Positions 33,727-44,199 are shown, counted from the stretch's first letter. The stretch is 64,000 nt of DNA from Heligmosomoides polygyrus polygyrus (GCA_947396885.1 OX377206.1:22253114-22317113), one strand, 5' to 3'. Notes: generated by a model not told the origin, from the sequence alone. Translations and numbers: made by a program.

Positions 33727-35867
33727 CACCTGTCCTGTATCACCTGTCGTCCCGTTGATCATCGACTTGCACGAGCGGGAGCCAGCAGCGTCTCGATTCG
33801 TCCCTGCGCCTCTCCGGAGGCCATCTCTCACTTACGTGAGTCGTGTCATTCCGAGCATCGTCCTCTCGATTCCACGTGCGCGACGCTGATCGCGTGTTCA
33901 TCCTGCCTTCGTGTAGCGCAGGTCTCTGAGGCGTATGTTAGGGCAGGAAGAACAGTGGAGTCGAATAGGTGGGCACGGAGTCGGACGTTCTTCGTCTTCT
34001 TCGCGACTTCTTCGACGCTCTTGAAAGCTCCCCAAGCCTCTCGATTCCCCGTGCTCAGCTCTGGCGTTAGTCGTTGGCCATATTGACTTCGCAACCCAGA
34101 TAGACGTAGCTCGAGCATTCGGTGATGTTCGTTCCGTCGCGCGAGAATGGGGCATCAGAAACTTGTCCGTTCCTCATGAACATCGTCTTCGTAAGATTCA
34201 TCTGCAGTCCAACGTTCCCACATACAAGATCGAAGTCAGCCAGCATTCGCTCCGCCTGGCTGATGCTCGGTGTTATGAGCACGATGTCATAAGCGAAGCG
34301 AAGATGATCTAGTTGCCGGCCGTCGACCTTCACTCCCATGTCTTCCCATTCTAGTTCGCGCATGACCTTTTGGAGGGTGGCGCTGAAGAGCTTCATCGGG
34401 AGAGCGGTCATCTTGGTCTTGAAGTTGGCGAAATTCCGGCGGGCATTGCGGATGCTCAAACCTGCCTTTGCAGCTTCAGCCAACACTTCCGCCCTTCTCT
34501 CCTTAAGATCCTCCTTTATCGCCGCTCTGCATAGCTTCGCAAGTTCGGACGTCAGTTGGTAGTTGCCTGACGCTCGTGCTTCTCCACGCTGGCGTATCAG
34601 CTCGAGAGTTTCCGGACACAGGCGTCTCTTGGTGGTCTACAAGCTCGCGGCTCCCTTAGCACTATCGCGGAGATGGTGCACGAAGTGGTCGTATTCCTCG
34701 TCGATGTTGTCCATAACGGTATCTTCCCAAAGGCCGGTGAGAGAGGTGTAAAGGTCCCAGTTGATGGTCGTTCTGGGACTCCTCTTCTTAAACTTCACGG
34801 CCTTCTCTCCTTGACGCGAAAAGCGAAACTTTGCGCGAAGGAGGCGGTGGTCCGATCCCGTGTAGAACTTGGGGACAACCTTAAACGTCGGTCATGCAAT
34901 ACTTGCGGTTGAAGATGATGTGGTCGATCTCGTTGTGGAACTGGCCACCAGGGGATTCCCAGGTCCATCGTATACGCGACGAACACAGTCAAAGCTGGCA
35001 CGGAGCCACATCGCTTCAGTCGCAGACGGCCGATTCGGCCTGTCAAAGACTCGTACGAATCGATGTTCATGGCCAAGTTCGTGTTGACGAGGACACCAAC
35101 GCCGCCTACTCCCCTGCTGTCGCATGTTCCGAGGAACAGTTCTTCTCCGGAGTCGTAAGCGGTGTGTAGGGAGTGATGTCTTCTCGTCTCGCTCAGTCCA
35201 ATGACGTCGTGCATGATCTTCCTGGCTTGCATCATCAGGTCCTCGACGGATGCTTCCGATGCGAGCGTGCGGGCGTTGTAAGTACAAATCGTCATCCTAG
35301 TCCTTCTCAATTTGCGCAGCCTGGTTAGGCCCTGAGATGCTAGCAGCCTCTTCGTACTCGTCCTTCCCATCGCTGCAGAAATGGGGGCTCTTTCGGGGTC
35401 AGGGGAATGAGGCCATTTAGTGCTGCTGTGTTTGACTTCCGTACAACAGGGGTAGCTAGTCAGCCTCTGCCTTGCGGGCGAAGAACTCCGGGCAGCCAGC
35501 CAGACTGCCTGAAGAGACGGGGTGAGACTTAAAGCGGCCTCGAATCGCCTTACATGTACTCCCAGTCTACCGAGTGCAAGCTTTTGCCGGGCCGACGCAG
35601 TTACAATCCGCACAGGCGCAAACACATCCACGCACAATATGCATGATCATGCTGCTCCCACGCAAAAGGATCGCGACCCGACACAGCAGGAGCAAGGAGT
35701 CCATCCCCTGCATCCCACCTGCGTCTGGGCAGTACACGGTCGCATTTGGTTCGCATTTAATTCCCCTATCCACCACCCGGGGAAGCGCCACGTGGCCCTG
35801 CGACAAGCGGCCCGAGATCCCTCTTAACAAGAGAGCCCGAAGGCTCTCTATCGAGGGAGATCCGTGG
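33727..35867 (-). mobile_element. RTE LINE copy nested in the CR1-type element, internally deleted
   Basis: A minus-strand RTE copy starts near 35867 and ends near 33727 with an ACAGGTGATACAGGACAGGTG-type tail. It interrupts the CR1-type ORF2 precisely and is bounded by an 11-bp direct repeat (33716-33726, 35868-35878). Much of the RT between endonuclease and palm (about 34790-34490) is missing or scrambled. Its C-terminus resembles the scrap at 4440-4634. It inserted after the CR1-type element. Confidence 0.85.
33735..35640 (-). pseudogene. RTE ORF remnants (endonuclease, partial RT)
   Basis: 35637-34795 encodes TICTYNARTLASEASVEDL, HDVIGLSETRRHH (Glu of SET), GGVGVLVNTNLAMNID and VPALTVFVAYT, an EEP endonuclease start. 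34486-34067 encodes FSATLQKVMRELEWEDMGV and HLRFAYDIVLI, where FAYD replaces the catalytic FADD. It continues with SSYVYLGCEVNM. 34118-33846 gives EAWGAFKSVEEVAKKTKNVR and LTYASETC. The palm motif change, frameshifts and loss of the fingers region make it non-functional. Confidence 0.8.
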
Positions 35868-35878
35868 GAAGTGAGAAT
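35868..35878. repeat. target-site duplication, right copy
   Basis: GAAGTGAGAAT pairs with the left copy at 33716-33726 and brackets the nested RTE element. Confidence 0.8.
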
Positions 35879-36650
35879 AAGGTCAAGTATCTTGCCCTTA
35901 CATGTGATTAATTCACATGCTGCTTGAAACCACAGTTATGAAAAAAGCGGCAAAAACGTAAAGACGACTGATCAAGTGCTTAGGAACTCGCTCACTCAAC
36001 ATTAAGATTGAAACCACCGAGCAGGTGATTTCAATCCTAATGTTGAGTGGACGAGTTTCAAAGCAAAGGTCAAGTATCTTGCCATTGCAGGTGGATTGAG
36101 TCACAAGTTGCTTAAAACCACAGTTATGAAAAAAGCGGCAAAAACGTAAAGACGACTGATCAAGTGCTTTGAAACTTGCCCACTCAACATTAAGATTGAA
36201 ATCACCGAACAGTATTGTATTTTCATGGAGTGTCAATGTGGAAATGGGCTCAATAAGGTCCTCGTCATCACTTTTAAGAGAGTTTGGAGGCCGGTGGACA
36301 AGAGCAAATCTTGCCGGCGAAGAGCTTTCTGTAAAGAACAAATCAATACACAGAACATCTGCTTTCACTTTGGAATAATGCGGAATATTTTTGGTACAGA
36401 GAACGTTTTTGAAAATGCAGCAAACTCCACCCCCTCTTCGTCCACCTCTGTCAGTACGGTAAATATCATATGGCAGTTTATTCAAGATCTCGGCGTCGGT
36501 GATTCGCGACGTTAACCAGGTTTCTGTTACAAAAACTACATCGGGGTTGTGGCTGTAAAAGAAACCATGAAAGTGGTGTAATTTGTTGACGAGGCTTCGG
36601 GCATTCAAAAGGTAACATGAAAGAGGAGCGTCACCTCCATGCACCTTCAC
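35879..36650 (-). pseudogene. CR1-type ORF2, endonuclease part
   Basis: From 36650 the frame reads CYLLNARSLVNKLHHFHGFF, VVFVTETWLTSRITDAEI (Glu of TETW), GGGVCCIFKN, VHRPPNS, TILFGDFNLNVEW (DFN motif) and STCNGKILDL. It then loses homology where a duplicated and inverted segment begins. The missing DH part of the domain is found on the far side of the RTE insertion. It is preceded closely by ORF1 on the same strand. Confidence 0.8.
35881..36240. repeat. tandem duplication with an inverted segment inside the CR1-type ORF2
   Basis: The segment starting GGTCAAGTATCTTGCC at 35881 recurs at 36068 (about 140 bp, sharing ATGAAAAAAGCGGCAAAAAC and GACGACTGATCAAGTGCTT). Between the copies, 36024-36065 is a reverse complement of the end of the unit (36165-36207), creating a hairpin with 35976-36020. 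Confidence 0.8.
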
Positions 36651-36715
36651 ATTTTTCCCGACTCCCTATTAGGAAGCTCAGAAACATGCTTCAGTTGACC
36701 GCGGTACACCACCCA

Positions 36716-37020
36716 TTAGCGTCTGCTCTTACCTGCGTTCCGCTCTTTTGCCAGGTTCCTTACTTCGAAATCCTGCTTGCGTTCTTCAGGAGTCATACTC
36801 CTGCGAACAAATAAGTCTTCGAACCCAGATGTTCTTCTAAGAAAGCGGGCATTGGCAAGAGCTTCATGCCAATGGGTCCTGAACGACAGCACAACTTTGA
36901 CTAGTCTTGGACGACTGGGGTCGAGCTTGCCCATGCGGTAAACATCACAAAGACCGCACTCGACCTTCAATACATCAAGTACATCGCAGACGTTTTCAAC
37001 CAGATCTCGATGACGCTCCT
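36716..37020 (-). pseudogene. CR1-type ORF1, C-terminal fragment
   Basis: The frame contains VECGLCDVYRMGKLDPSRPR, LVKVVLSFRTHWHEALANA, FLRRTSGFEDLFVRR and SMTPEERKQDFEVRNLAKER. This looks like the C-terminal nucleic-acid-binding part of CR1-type ORF1 proteins (substitution KVV..., arginine-rich loop, then TPEER). It lies about 65 bp upstream of the ORF2 frame in the same orientation. The N-terminus is lost. The assignment is from remembered family pattern. Confidence 0.55.
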
Positions 37021-37068
37021 ATGTAGAGCCGCCATCCCGCGACTCTTTAAGCCCTGAAATGACCCTGA

Positions 37069-37440
37069 TTAGAGGAAGGAAAGAATACATCCGCTAAACC
37101 AACACGCTCGAAGGTTTGCAAAGAGAAGAGTCGATGGGGCAGTGTCAATAGCCTTAGCGTAACCTACATAACAAACTGAAGCATAACTATTGGCATCTAT
37201 AATTTGTGAGGAAACAAGAGACATGAGATTCGCTAATGTTGATCTTTTTTGCAAAAAGCCATGTTGATATTGATTCATTAACTCGTTACTTTAGAGGTAG
37301 TCAGAAAGTTGTTTGCAAATAATCCTTTCAAGAAGCTCACTTGTGAAAGACGTCGAGTTGATCCTCACATCAGCATTGCATCCCTTTTGAAGGTGGGCCC
37401 GACAAGGCTGTAATGTCATTGCAAGGGTACTTCAGCATGG
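37069..37440 (-). pseudogene. CR1-like RT fragment
   Basis: Minus strand, two frames: SFTSELLERIICKQLSDYL, then NQYQHGFLQKRSTLANLMSL and SVCYVGYAKAIDTAPSTLLF. The last corresponds to RT motif A (normally YVDYAKAFDT), with Gly in place of the Asp. It is a separate, truncated copy that does not continue the neighbouring element. Confidence 0.65.
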
Positions 37441-37755
37441 GGAGAAACCTATTGAGCAGCAAGAGAGTAAGTACTGAGGTTAAACCTAACGCTGCTTTTT
37501 TAAGGAATGTGTAGGGTATTTTATCCGATGTTCATCAATATTGGGTTAATGTTAAGTCTATCACTACGCAGAAGACATCCTTCTCACCTAATGGAATTCT
37601 TGTTGTTGGCTAACATCTCATTGCCTCCTAGCGATATTTTCCACTCTCCTTGAGGCAGGAAAGGTGTAAATCTCACCTCATCAATGTTAGTGATAGACCA
37701 GCTCTCCTACAGACAACTCTCCTTTGACGAGTGCTAACGAAGTGCAACCGTTGAC

Positions 37756-37905
37756 AGACCCAGCTCCGGTCACCATAGAGGTGCTCTAGTGTCAGAATGT
37801 AAGTCTACGGTGATCCTAAGATCCATCAATAGACCCAGCTTTGGTCGCTATAGAGGTGCTCTAGTTCGGAATGTAGATCCGTGGTGATCCTCAGATCCAT
37901 CGAGA
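37756..37905 (+). repeat. 75-bp tandem duplication
   Basis: AGACCCAGCT, ATAGAGGTGCTCTAGT, GAATGTA and GGTGATCCT-AGATCCATC occur twice with a 75-bp period and about 80% agreement. No coding potential. Confidence 0.7.
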
Positions 37906-38243
37906 GCTAGAGACCGCGGGACAATGCGTGCCGTACCTGCTTGGACGCCATAGTCCGGTAGAGTTGCGAGTGTGCGCATGTCACTCACCTTGTTACCTAC
38001 GTGTCCCCTTTGATGAGTCTTCACCTATACTCTTGGAGGAGATCCTCCTTTTGTTGACGGGATCTCCATCCTTCTGCTGTCCTAGCCTTGAAATCCACTG
38101 GACCACCAGCTGTAGTCAAGGAAGGACTACTCAGAAAACTGGAGACAAGTTACTTGCTCGATTAGCGCGAGTAAATGATTGCCTCACGCCAGAAAAGCGC
38201 AAGGTTTAGGTAACTTACAGGCACCTTGCATGTAAGAAAGCAA

Positions 38244-38390
38244 AACTAGGGCCCCCGGGGGCCCTAGTTGTATAACCTTACATGTAAGGTGGAAGTAGCT
38301 TAAACTAAGGTCGCATGTAACTAACTTAGAAATCTGGGCCCCCAGGGGGAAATTCCCCCGGGGTCCCCTAAGGTTCGCTTTCTTACATGC
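38244..38390. repeat. GC-rich palindromes flanked by TTACATG repeats
   Basis: 38244-38269 is a perfect 26-bp palindrome centred on CCCCCGGGGG. A second imperfect GC hairpin follows at about 38338-38370 (GGGCCCCCAGGGGG facing CCCCCGGGGTCCCC). Several TTACATGTAA and TGCATGTAA words surround them. Confidence 0.75.
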
Positions 38391-38430
38391 AACATACATG
38401 TAACTTACTATAAGCTCGCATGTAGCTTAC

Positions 38431-39077
38431 TTAATTTTCAATGTCGCAAGTATCTTACTCCGTTTTGTAACTAGCAAGCAACATACGCAAAAGCTAACGT
38501 GGCATGCAACTAGGTGTGATATCTACATGCAACTAGGCCCGTGCTCCCAGTCTACTCGTGAGGCGCAATATACTTCACGTTGGATTGTCGTAGGGAGCCC
38601 GCTTGCCGTTAAGTACTGCTAGCAGGTGGTTTGAAGCTGGGGGCTCCAGCAGCGCTGAGCACACTATGGATTGACATTTCGGTCGTACGCCTTGTTCAGA
38701 CATATTTTGTTTATTTTCTAAACAGTTTGAGTAGTGTCTCAATATCTCTAGAGACTCTCAAACTGTTTAAAAAATAAACAAAATATGTCTGAACAAGGCG
38801 TACGACCGAAATGTCAATCCATAGTGTGCTCAGCGCTGCTGGAGCCCCCAGCTTCAAACCACCTGCTAGCAGTACTTAACGGCAAGCGGGCTCCCTACGA
38901 CAATCCAACGTGAAGTATATTGCGCCTCACGAGTAGACTGGGAGCACGGGCCTAGTCACACATAGATATCACACCTAGTTGCATGCCACGCTAGCTTTTG
39001 CGTATGTTTGTATTTTTATTCGTTTTACAATTTATGTCCCGGTTGATATGTGTTGTTACTTGCGACATTGAAATTAA
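38431..39077. repeat. about 650-bp fold-back element with near-perfect arms
   Basis: Core arms 38480-38730 and 38758-39008 are near-perfect reverse complements around a spacer of about 27 bp. Outer arms 38431-38452 (TTAATTTTCAATGTCGCAAG) and 39058-39077 also pair after a short asymmetric stretch. It has no coding content. It resembles a fold-back transposon or a palindromic MITE. It lies just downstream of the 3' end of the 39.3-kb gene. Confidence 0.9.
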
Positions 39078-39128
39078 ATGTGTTGTCGTTTCTGAATATT
39101 TTTTGAGATGCGCGTGACTTCCATAAAG

Positions 39129-39134
39129 TTTATT
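39129..39134 (-). promoter_or_regulatory. candidate polyadenylation signal
   Basis: AATAAA on the minus strand, 127 bp beyond the stop codon of the eight-exon gene. Use is inferred from position only. Confidence 0.45.
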
Positions 39135-39260
39135 GTCACATAAACTACTCCACATAGCAGTATAAGAACGTGTGTTTTGAAGTGCATATAATGCACAACA
39201 GGAGATCGAACATGATATCGTGAAACGAAGAAGTGGCAATGTAGAGGTTGTGGTGCGGGT

Positions 39261-40752
39261 TCATTCCTGACTGTAGTCGAAGAAGCTCAGCGCCATACTG
39301 GCATCACTCTCCGCCGAGTCCACACTCCGCTGCGACGCTTCCAGTCCGCCGTCGGTGCTCTGCGAGGAGGGTCGCGACGGAATTGTGTCATTGTCGATGG
39401 CGGCATAGCTGGTGGACTGCTCCGCTGCTTCGTGACTTTTCATGTTCCGGCGGAAGTTGGTGCTAAAACAACTGTTTTTGTTGTGTAGAAATGTGGATTG
39501 TGAATATTCAATTTATTACGTACAGCGCCACAGTTATCATCTGGAATACGTCGAAGTAGAAGGACGTGCGGACCTCCTTATTTGCCTTCTCGTACATGGC
39601 CTTCACGAAATCTAAAAGGTGATGAGTTGGTTGTAGAAACATGTGTTCGAGTAATGTCACTACTTACTTATGACCAGATCGGATTCGAAGTCGACGTACT
39701 GGTTTTTTCTTTTTCTGGTGCGCGCCGTAAGTCGGGGCCACACGTCACGAGAATACATCTAAAGGATTAGATGCTTATGTGGGATACACCTTAAGCTGAG
39801 AAGGCTAACGCAAACGGGCATCTAACACCAACCTCCGACACGATGTGGTGGATGAACTTGTTGAAGAAACTGACGTATTCCGAGGTCGACGAGGGCACCC
39901 GAGATGTGCGCTGGAGCCGAGTGTAGAGGGCGGACAGGTCACCTCCTTCAAAGACACATGCTAAGTGTCGAGAAGAAGATAACAAGGGAAATTGGGCATA
40001 TAGGACTTCGAAAGCTCACCAGGGCCGTATGACGAAGATGGGATCGTGAAGTCTCCGGAAGGCACATCCAGTGCTCCGAAGTCCTTGGACGCCGTTAAGG
40101 TCTCGTCGCGGCTTTTCTGGTAGACTTTTTTCTTCACCACCGACAGAGCAGTCTCCACGGTCTTCACTCGGTCGCGAAGGAGTCGAAGCTGAGCAAAGAG
40201 GCCGATTACACTAAGCGGAGATGATTCGGTCGTAATATCGAAGACTAACTGTTATGGCAGACTTTAAGTGGCTCGATCGGCGCTCCAGCTCCTCAGCGTT
40301 CTGCGCAGAAATGACGTCATCTACCAGGCTGGACAGGTCCGTGGGGAAGATGTCGTTCTTAACCGCATTCTGAAGGGAGAAGTGCTCAGATGCAGTTGCC
40401 GTGAAGGAGCCGAAACCAAAGCTTTATGAGAGAACTACCAAGATTTCCTCGTCGGTCATCCTGCTTCTTTTCTGCATCCCTACCAGCTTTCTAACCAGGG
40501 GATCCTCGATATGCCTAGGTGAATCAACAGAAGTGAACTGCTAGAGACGAAGCTGACTACATCATGAGAGAACAAAATTTACAGTTGCTCCACGACGCTC
40601 TCCGATGCTTGTGATGAAGAATCTTGTCCTTGCGACGAAGAACCTAGTCCTAGTGACGAAGATCCTTGAGAAGACAACGACTCCTGAGAAGTGAGTACCG
40701 GATTCGTGCAGCCTGCACCGCTGCTCTCGTTCGGGTTGCCAGCAGAAAACAT
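39261..40752 (-). CDS. eight-exon gene, 347 aa, unknown function
   Basis: Exons (5' to 3', minus): 40752-40583, 40514-40439, 40369-40250, 40188-40020, 39960-39833, 39758-39668, 39611-39524, 39462-39261. All junctions are GT...AG, phases agree throughout (1044 nt, 347 codons plus TGA), and introns are 56-74 bp except one of about 38-74 depending on junction. The start MFSAGNPNES precedes a Ser/Gln-rich stretch with repeated SSQG-type words. Then come KLVGMQKRSRMTDEEIL, a likely coiled coil (LRLLRDRVKTVETALSVVKK), a mixed middle (FEGGDLSALYTRLQ, YVSFFNKFIHHIVSE), a basic patch (RTRKRKN), a helical stretch (VDFESDLVINFVKAMYEK) and an acidic Ser-rich tail. No signal peptide or membrane segment. 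I do not recognise the family. The gene points away from tnp2-like pieces upstream on the same strand, so it may be a second transposon gene or a host gene. Confidence 0.7.
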
Positions 40753-40920
40753 TCTGATAAACTCAAGTTCAAAGTGGTGGTGTACGTGTCAAGTTACGGA
40801 AACCAGTGCGAGGTAGAGGTAATCAGGTAATTAGTGATCGAAACACCACGTAATGTTTTGGTATTGATGTGTCATAGTCGTTAAAAGATTTATTTTAGTG
40901 AAAGGTCAGAAACGTGTAAA

Positions 40921-41345
40921 CGTGTGTGCAACCGAAGCAAACGACAATCATCGTGGCCATGTTATTCGGGGTTTCCGGTGTTATTCAACAGCATTATGAA
41001 TTCACTCTCGGTACTGAACTTCAATGGAACCGCTGTGCCGCGAATGCACGATACAGGAAACACCACGGGCAGCGTAGAAATCGAGTTGCTGTGCGAAAGC
41101 TTATAGAAGAAAGTGTTGACCCGAGAACACCAAACGATGGCTTTGGCATAGTCATAGAATTTGAGCGAACGCAACAGTTCAATGTAAGACTCGAAAGGAC
41201 ATGTGACACTATGCAGCTGCAGAGCTACGAAAACCTCGCTATCGTGCTTTCCGAACAAAAGACAATGTGCCGGTCTTTGTTGTCCTCCGACATGCACCGC
41301 TAGTTCGCTCTGCTGCGTGTTCTTAGGACATCTTCTTAGAGCGGA
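40921..41345 (-). other. possible continuation of the tnp2-like element or unassigned ORF
   Basis: A minus frame (41297-40962) reads FGKHDSEVFVALQLHSVTC and LKFYDYAKAIVWCSRVNTF, a pattern that recalls C-terminal regions of tnp2-like transposases. An overlapping plus ORF (40926-41303, 125 aa) is also open. Neither can be proven. Confidence 0.25.
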
Positions 41346-41495
41346 AGAGTAACTCCGTCCACGATATACGAGTCGAGTGCTAAAAGGAGCGGGATTGAGT
41401 TGGTGGCAACTGTGACGACTACACGGTTCAAACCCACAAGAATTCGTTGCAACCGCATTCTCGTAGAACGTTGAAGGGGAGTTCGTCTCGATACT

Positions 41496-42419
41496 CTATG
41501 AAGTTTCTGGCTGCTGGCTCGCCCTCATCCATTGACCCTCAAAAGCGCCAAAAAATATTTGGTTGATGTTGTGTTGAACTGTGCGTAGAAGCATACTGCT
41601 TAATGGCGTCGGAATTCCCAACTCCGTTTCTTGTCCTCTTATCATAACTTCCGCCGCAACCACTAACTTATAGAGATGTCTGGAAATATGAATTCCTCAT
41701 TGGTGACTAGCGAGCAACCACTCATGGAGAAGTTTTCACACTTACGCACGAAAAGCAGCGCCGCTTGGCGATCTTGTGTTACCAACACGATTCACACGTT
41801 TCATAAGCCTATACTCAGATTCGAACATAGAAGCTGAGAACTCAGCCGGGTTTCCACGGGAAACAATGTCTTCCGCTGCGTGGTCAAACCACACCTGCAG
41901 ATGGGTTAGCGTTAACGTTATCAACGGCTTAGCTTGTGTTAATGTTTCCGTGGTTAGCTTCTGTGAAAGTTGCTGGCTTACGTGTTTTTTAAACGTTGCG
42001 TAATCAGCACCGAAGGCGTCATCAAATAGGCGACTGCAGAATTTCAGTGATCTTTCAACAACACGCGTTAATCGTTTCGTCATCTATAACTACTTATTAT
42101 TATACGCTTATCATAAACTGGCTATATAGTAGAGACCTACGAGACAATTTTGCAAGACGTTTGCAATGATGACCGACTGCAGTACAACAGTGGCGCGCTT
42201 CTTACATGGAATCAGGTTCTCAGCAACCGCAACTGGGACAATAGCCATTCCAAGCTGAAGTGGAGCGATTGGCAAACCCGACACCGAAGGGGAAGCGATA
42301 GGGAACGAACCATCTCTATCTCTGACCCTGATAGCTTCTTCACATCAGAAGGGGATCGTAGAAAATTCCTGACGTATGTCGGTAAACGTGCCTTTGTAGC
42401 CATCTCTTCCAACTGTGCC
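41496..42419 (-). pseudogene. tnp2-like transposase, C-terminal exons
   Basis: Exons 42419-42278, 42083-41746 and 41679-41496 join in phase through GT-AG introns. The protein reads LEEMATKARLPTYVRNFLRS, SDVKKLSGSEIEMVRSLSLP, ERSLKFCSRLFDDAFGADYA, LTHLQVWFDHAAEDIV, SASMFESEYRLMKRVN and LYKLVVAAEVMIRGQETELG, and stops at a TAG (41496-41498). The order RLP-YVR-F, a helical stretch, then a FE-x-Y/L-KR-like block parallels the tnp2 C-terminal region. These exons are intact here, so the region could still be expressed. An unrelated host protein remains possible. Confidence 0.45.
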
Positions 42420-43051
42420 CTGTGACTGTTGCTCACACGAAGGGGAGATAGGAGCTTGAGGCAGAGGCAGTCTTCAAAGTGAAACTTCAACCGAGCGCAA
42501 AGGAGAACCATGCATATACATCTATGAAACACCCCACAACTACCTTGCAAGAACATCTTCAGCACTCCTTCTTGGAAGCAATGCAAGTAGTCGATAACAT
42601 TTTCCGACACTGGAATGAGCGCAGAAAAGGGTGAAGGTCCTAAAAAGAATCCCCAGGTATAGAAGCTTCGAAGACCTTACTAAATATTAGCTTCATGCAG
42701 GCTACCATGAAATCCATGTGTCCCTTCGTTGCTATGCCTGATGCAGTCTTCTGCTCCTCTTAAAGGAAAGCGTCCTTGCGGCCAGGTCATTCGTCGTGAA
42801 ACACGACTATAAACACCAGGATGGAAGCACCTATAGCATCCGTTGTAGCCGTTTGCTCCTTTGATTCGAAAGCATTTAGCTATGGCCTACAAATATAGAC
42901 ATCGGTACACTCCCTTGGCGATTAGCATTAATTAATTTTTCTCCACCTCCTGATCCATGACAGCGGCCTTCAACAATACACGCACATTCCAGAGACTGTC
43001 ACCATGCCTTATCGCTAAAGTGTTCGACAACAAAGTTTTCAGTCCTAAAAG

Positions 43052-43440
43052 CTAAAACGTCAGCCTGCCATCTCGATGTTTGTTTCGAATTGAGAACCCA
43101 CCGCTTAACGCCAAATGCAGTGCCTCCTTACGTGGAAATGTGCCACCCGATACTATAGCCGCGAGAAGGGTATTATGCGATTTCCTTCGCTTCACCTTCG
43201 GTAGGTCCATTACCTTGCAGGAAATAATCCAGGACATGCCACTAGACAGACAGTCACACGTTAACAATCGTAATTGGCAGCAATTATAGGGGATGATGAA
43301 TACCGTTGATGGCCCTTGAAGCAGAACCCATCCGCAGAGAGAAGGAGCTGTACGTTAATTGTTCGCGCCTTGAATTCTTCACTGGTCTCAATGCTTGAAC
43401 GAAATAACTGGTAGTCCCTACAATCTCTCCTATTCTTAGT
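43052..43440 (-). pseudogene. tnp2-like transposase, catalytic-region fragment
   Basis: Minus strand: FRSSIETSEEFKARTINVQL then LLSADGFCFKGHQRYS, matching the first catalytic Asp context of tnp2-like proteins (hTDGv... followed by a WP-type stretch, here lost). A TAA near 43272 and a frame change follow. Then VMDLPKVKRRKSHNTLLAAI and VSGGTFPRK match the next block (LP..R....N.ll..i). The break shows decay or an unrecognised intron. Confidence 0.45.
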
Positions 43441-43758
43441 GAACCTTTGGCGGGACCAGCTACGATGCGCCGCGATCAGTTCCTAAATAAATGACTCTGA
43501 ACCCTGAATAAAAGATGTTCCAGAGAGAGGGAGTAGCTCGTTACTTTACTTACATCCATGTTGACGAGAAGAATGTATGTCAACTGCTTCACGCAGTTTG
43601 CCGTCTCGACTACTATTCTTTTGTCACGTATGCTCGCTCTCGGAGGGACCCTGGAATAACGAAGTGACGATCTTCCATCATCTAGGCACCTAGTTTGGAA
43701 GATGATGGAAGATTGGGATTCGGAGCTCCGAATCACAATCTTCCAACATCTACCTCAT

Positions 43759-44199
43759 CTACCTATAACTACGTCCAAAGACCCACATGAAAAGGGGACA
43801 ACCGTCGACCTTGCATACATCAGTAGAGCTCTGCAGAGATGATCCACATCGGGCGCAATGTACTGTGCGTTGAAACTGCATCTCTTCACGTACGTGCTCT
43901 TCTATGAGCTTCAAGTCCTCCAAAGTGAATCGTGCGTCACATGAGCAACCAGCGTTAGCAAACGCCAAGATGCTCTTCAGTTCATTTCCCCGCCAATAGT
44001 TGTCGGCGATCCAACGCGCCTTCTCCAACTTCACCCAGCTGAAGCTCCGAAAAGGGTTGTCGTATTCAGCAGCTACAGCAGCTTCCACCACTGCTTGATT
44101 GCCTTCTAGGATGACATTGTCCCCTTCAGATACATCTCCAATATCCTGAGCGCCGATGTCGCCGTTTTCCACTTCCACAATGTCCTCCTCATCGTCCTC
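43759..44199 (-). pseudogene. tnp2-like transposase, N-terminal zinc-ribbon part
   Basis: After an acceptor-like TTGTAG the frame opens with an acidic stretch (EDDEEDIVEVENGDIGAQD). It continues FRSFSWVKLEKARWIADNYW, LKSILAFANAGCSCDARF, LKLIEEHVREEMQFQRT and HCARCGSSLQSSTDVCKVDG followed by C. Two CxxC/CxxxxC pairs suggest a zinc ribbon, a common feature before the catalytic core in tnp2-like nematode proteins. It ends at a donor-like GTAGTT or a TAG. The upstream exon is unknown. Confidence 0.45.

Larger units (their letters stand above)
31620..37020 (-). mobile_element. CR1-type LINE with ORF1 and ORF2 remnants, split by an RTE insertion
   Basis: On the minus strand an ORF1 C-terminus (near 36970-36716) precedes an ORF2 (36650 down to about 31620), the classical two-ORF LINE layout. 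An RTE copy splits ORF2 between endonuclease residues ILTS and RIVVGNVE. A local duplication (35881-36240) and several frameshifts add further damage. It is older than the 18.7-kb CR1-type copy judging by its disruptions. Confidence 0.8.
41496..44199 (-). mobile_element. tnp2-like (CACTA-related) DNA transposon, coding region, partly decayed
   Basis: Minus-strand pieces appear in the order expected of a tnp2-type transposase: a zinc-ribbon-like N-terminal part (44199-43759), a segment with LLLSADG (43440-43300), a segment with MDLPKVKRRKSHNTLLAAIV (43267-43052), and a C-terminal part over three exons (42419-42278, 42083-41746, 41679-41496). A stop and missing sequence in the middle suggest decay. 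Terminal inverted repeats were not found. The assignment is from motif order, not from a search. Confidence 0.45.
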
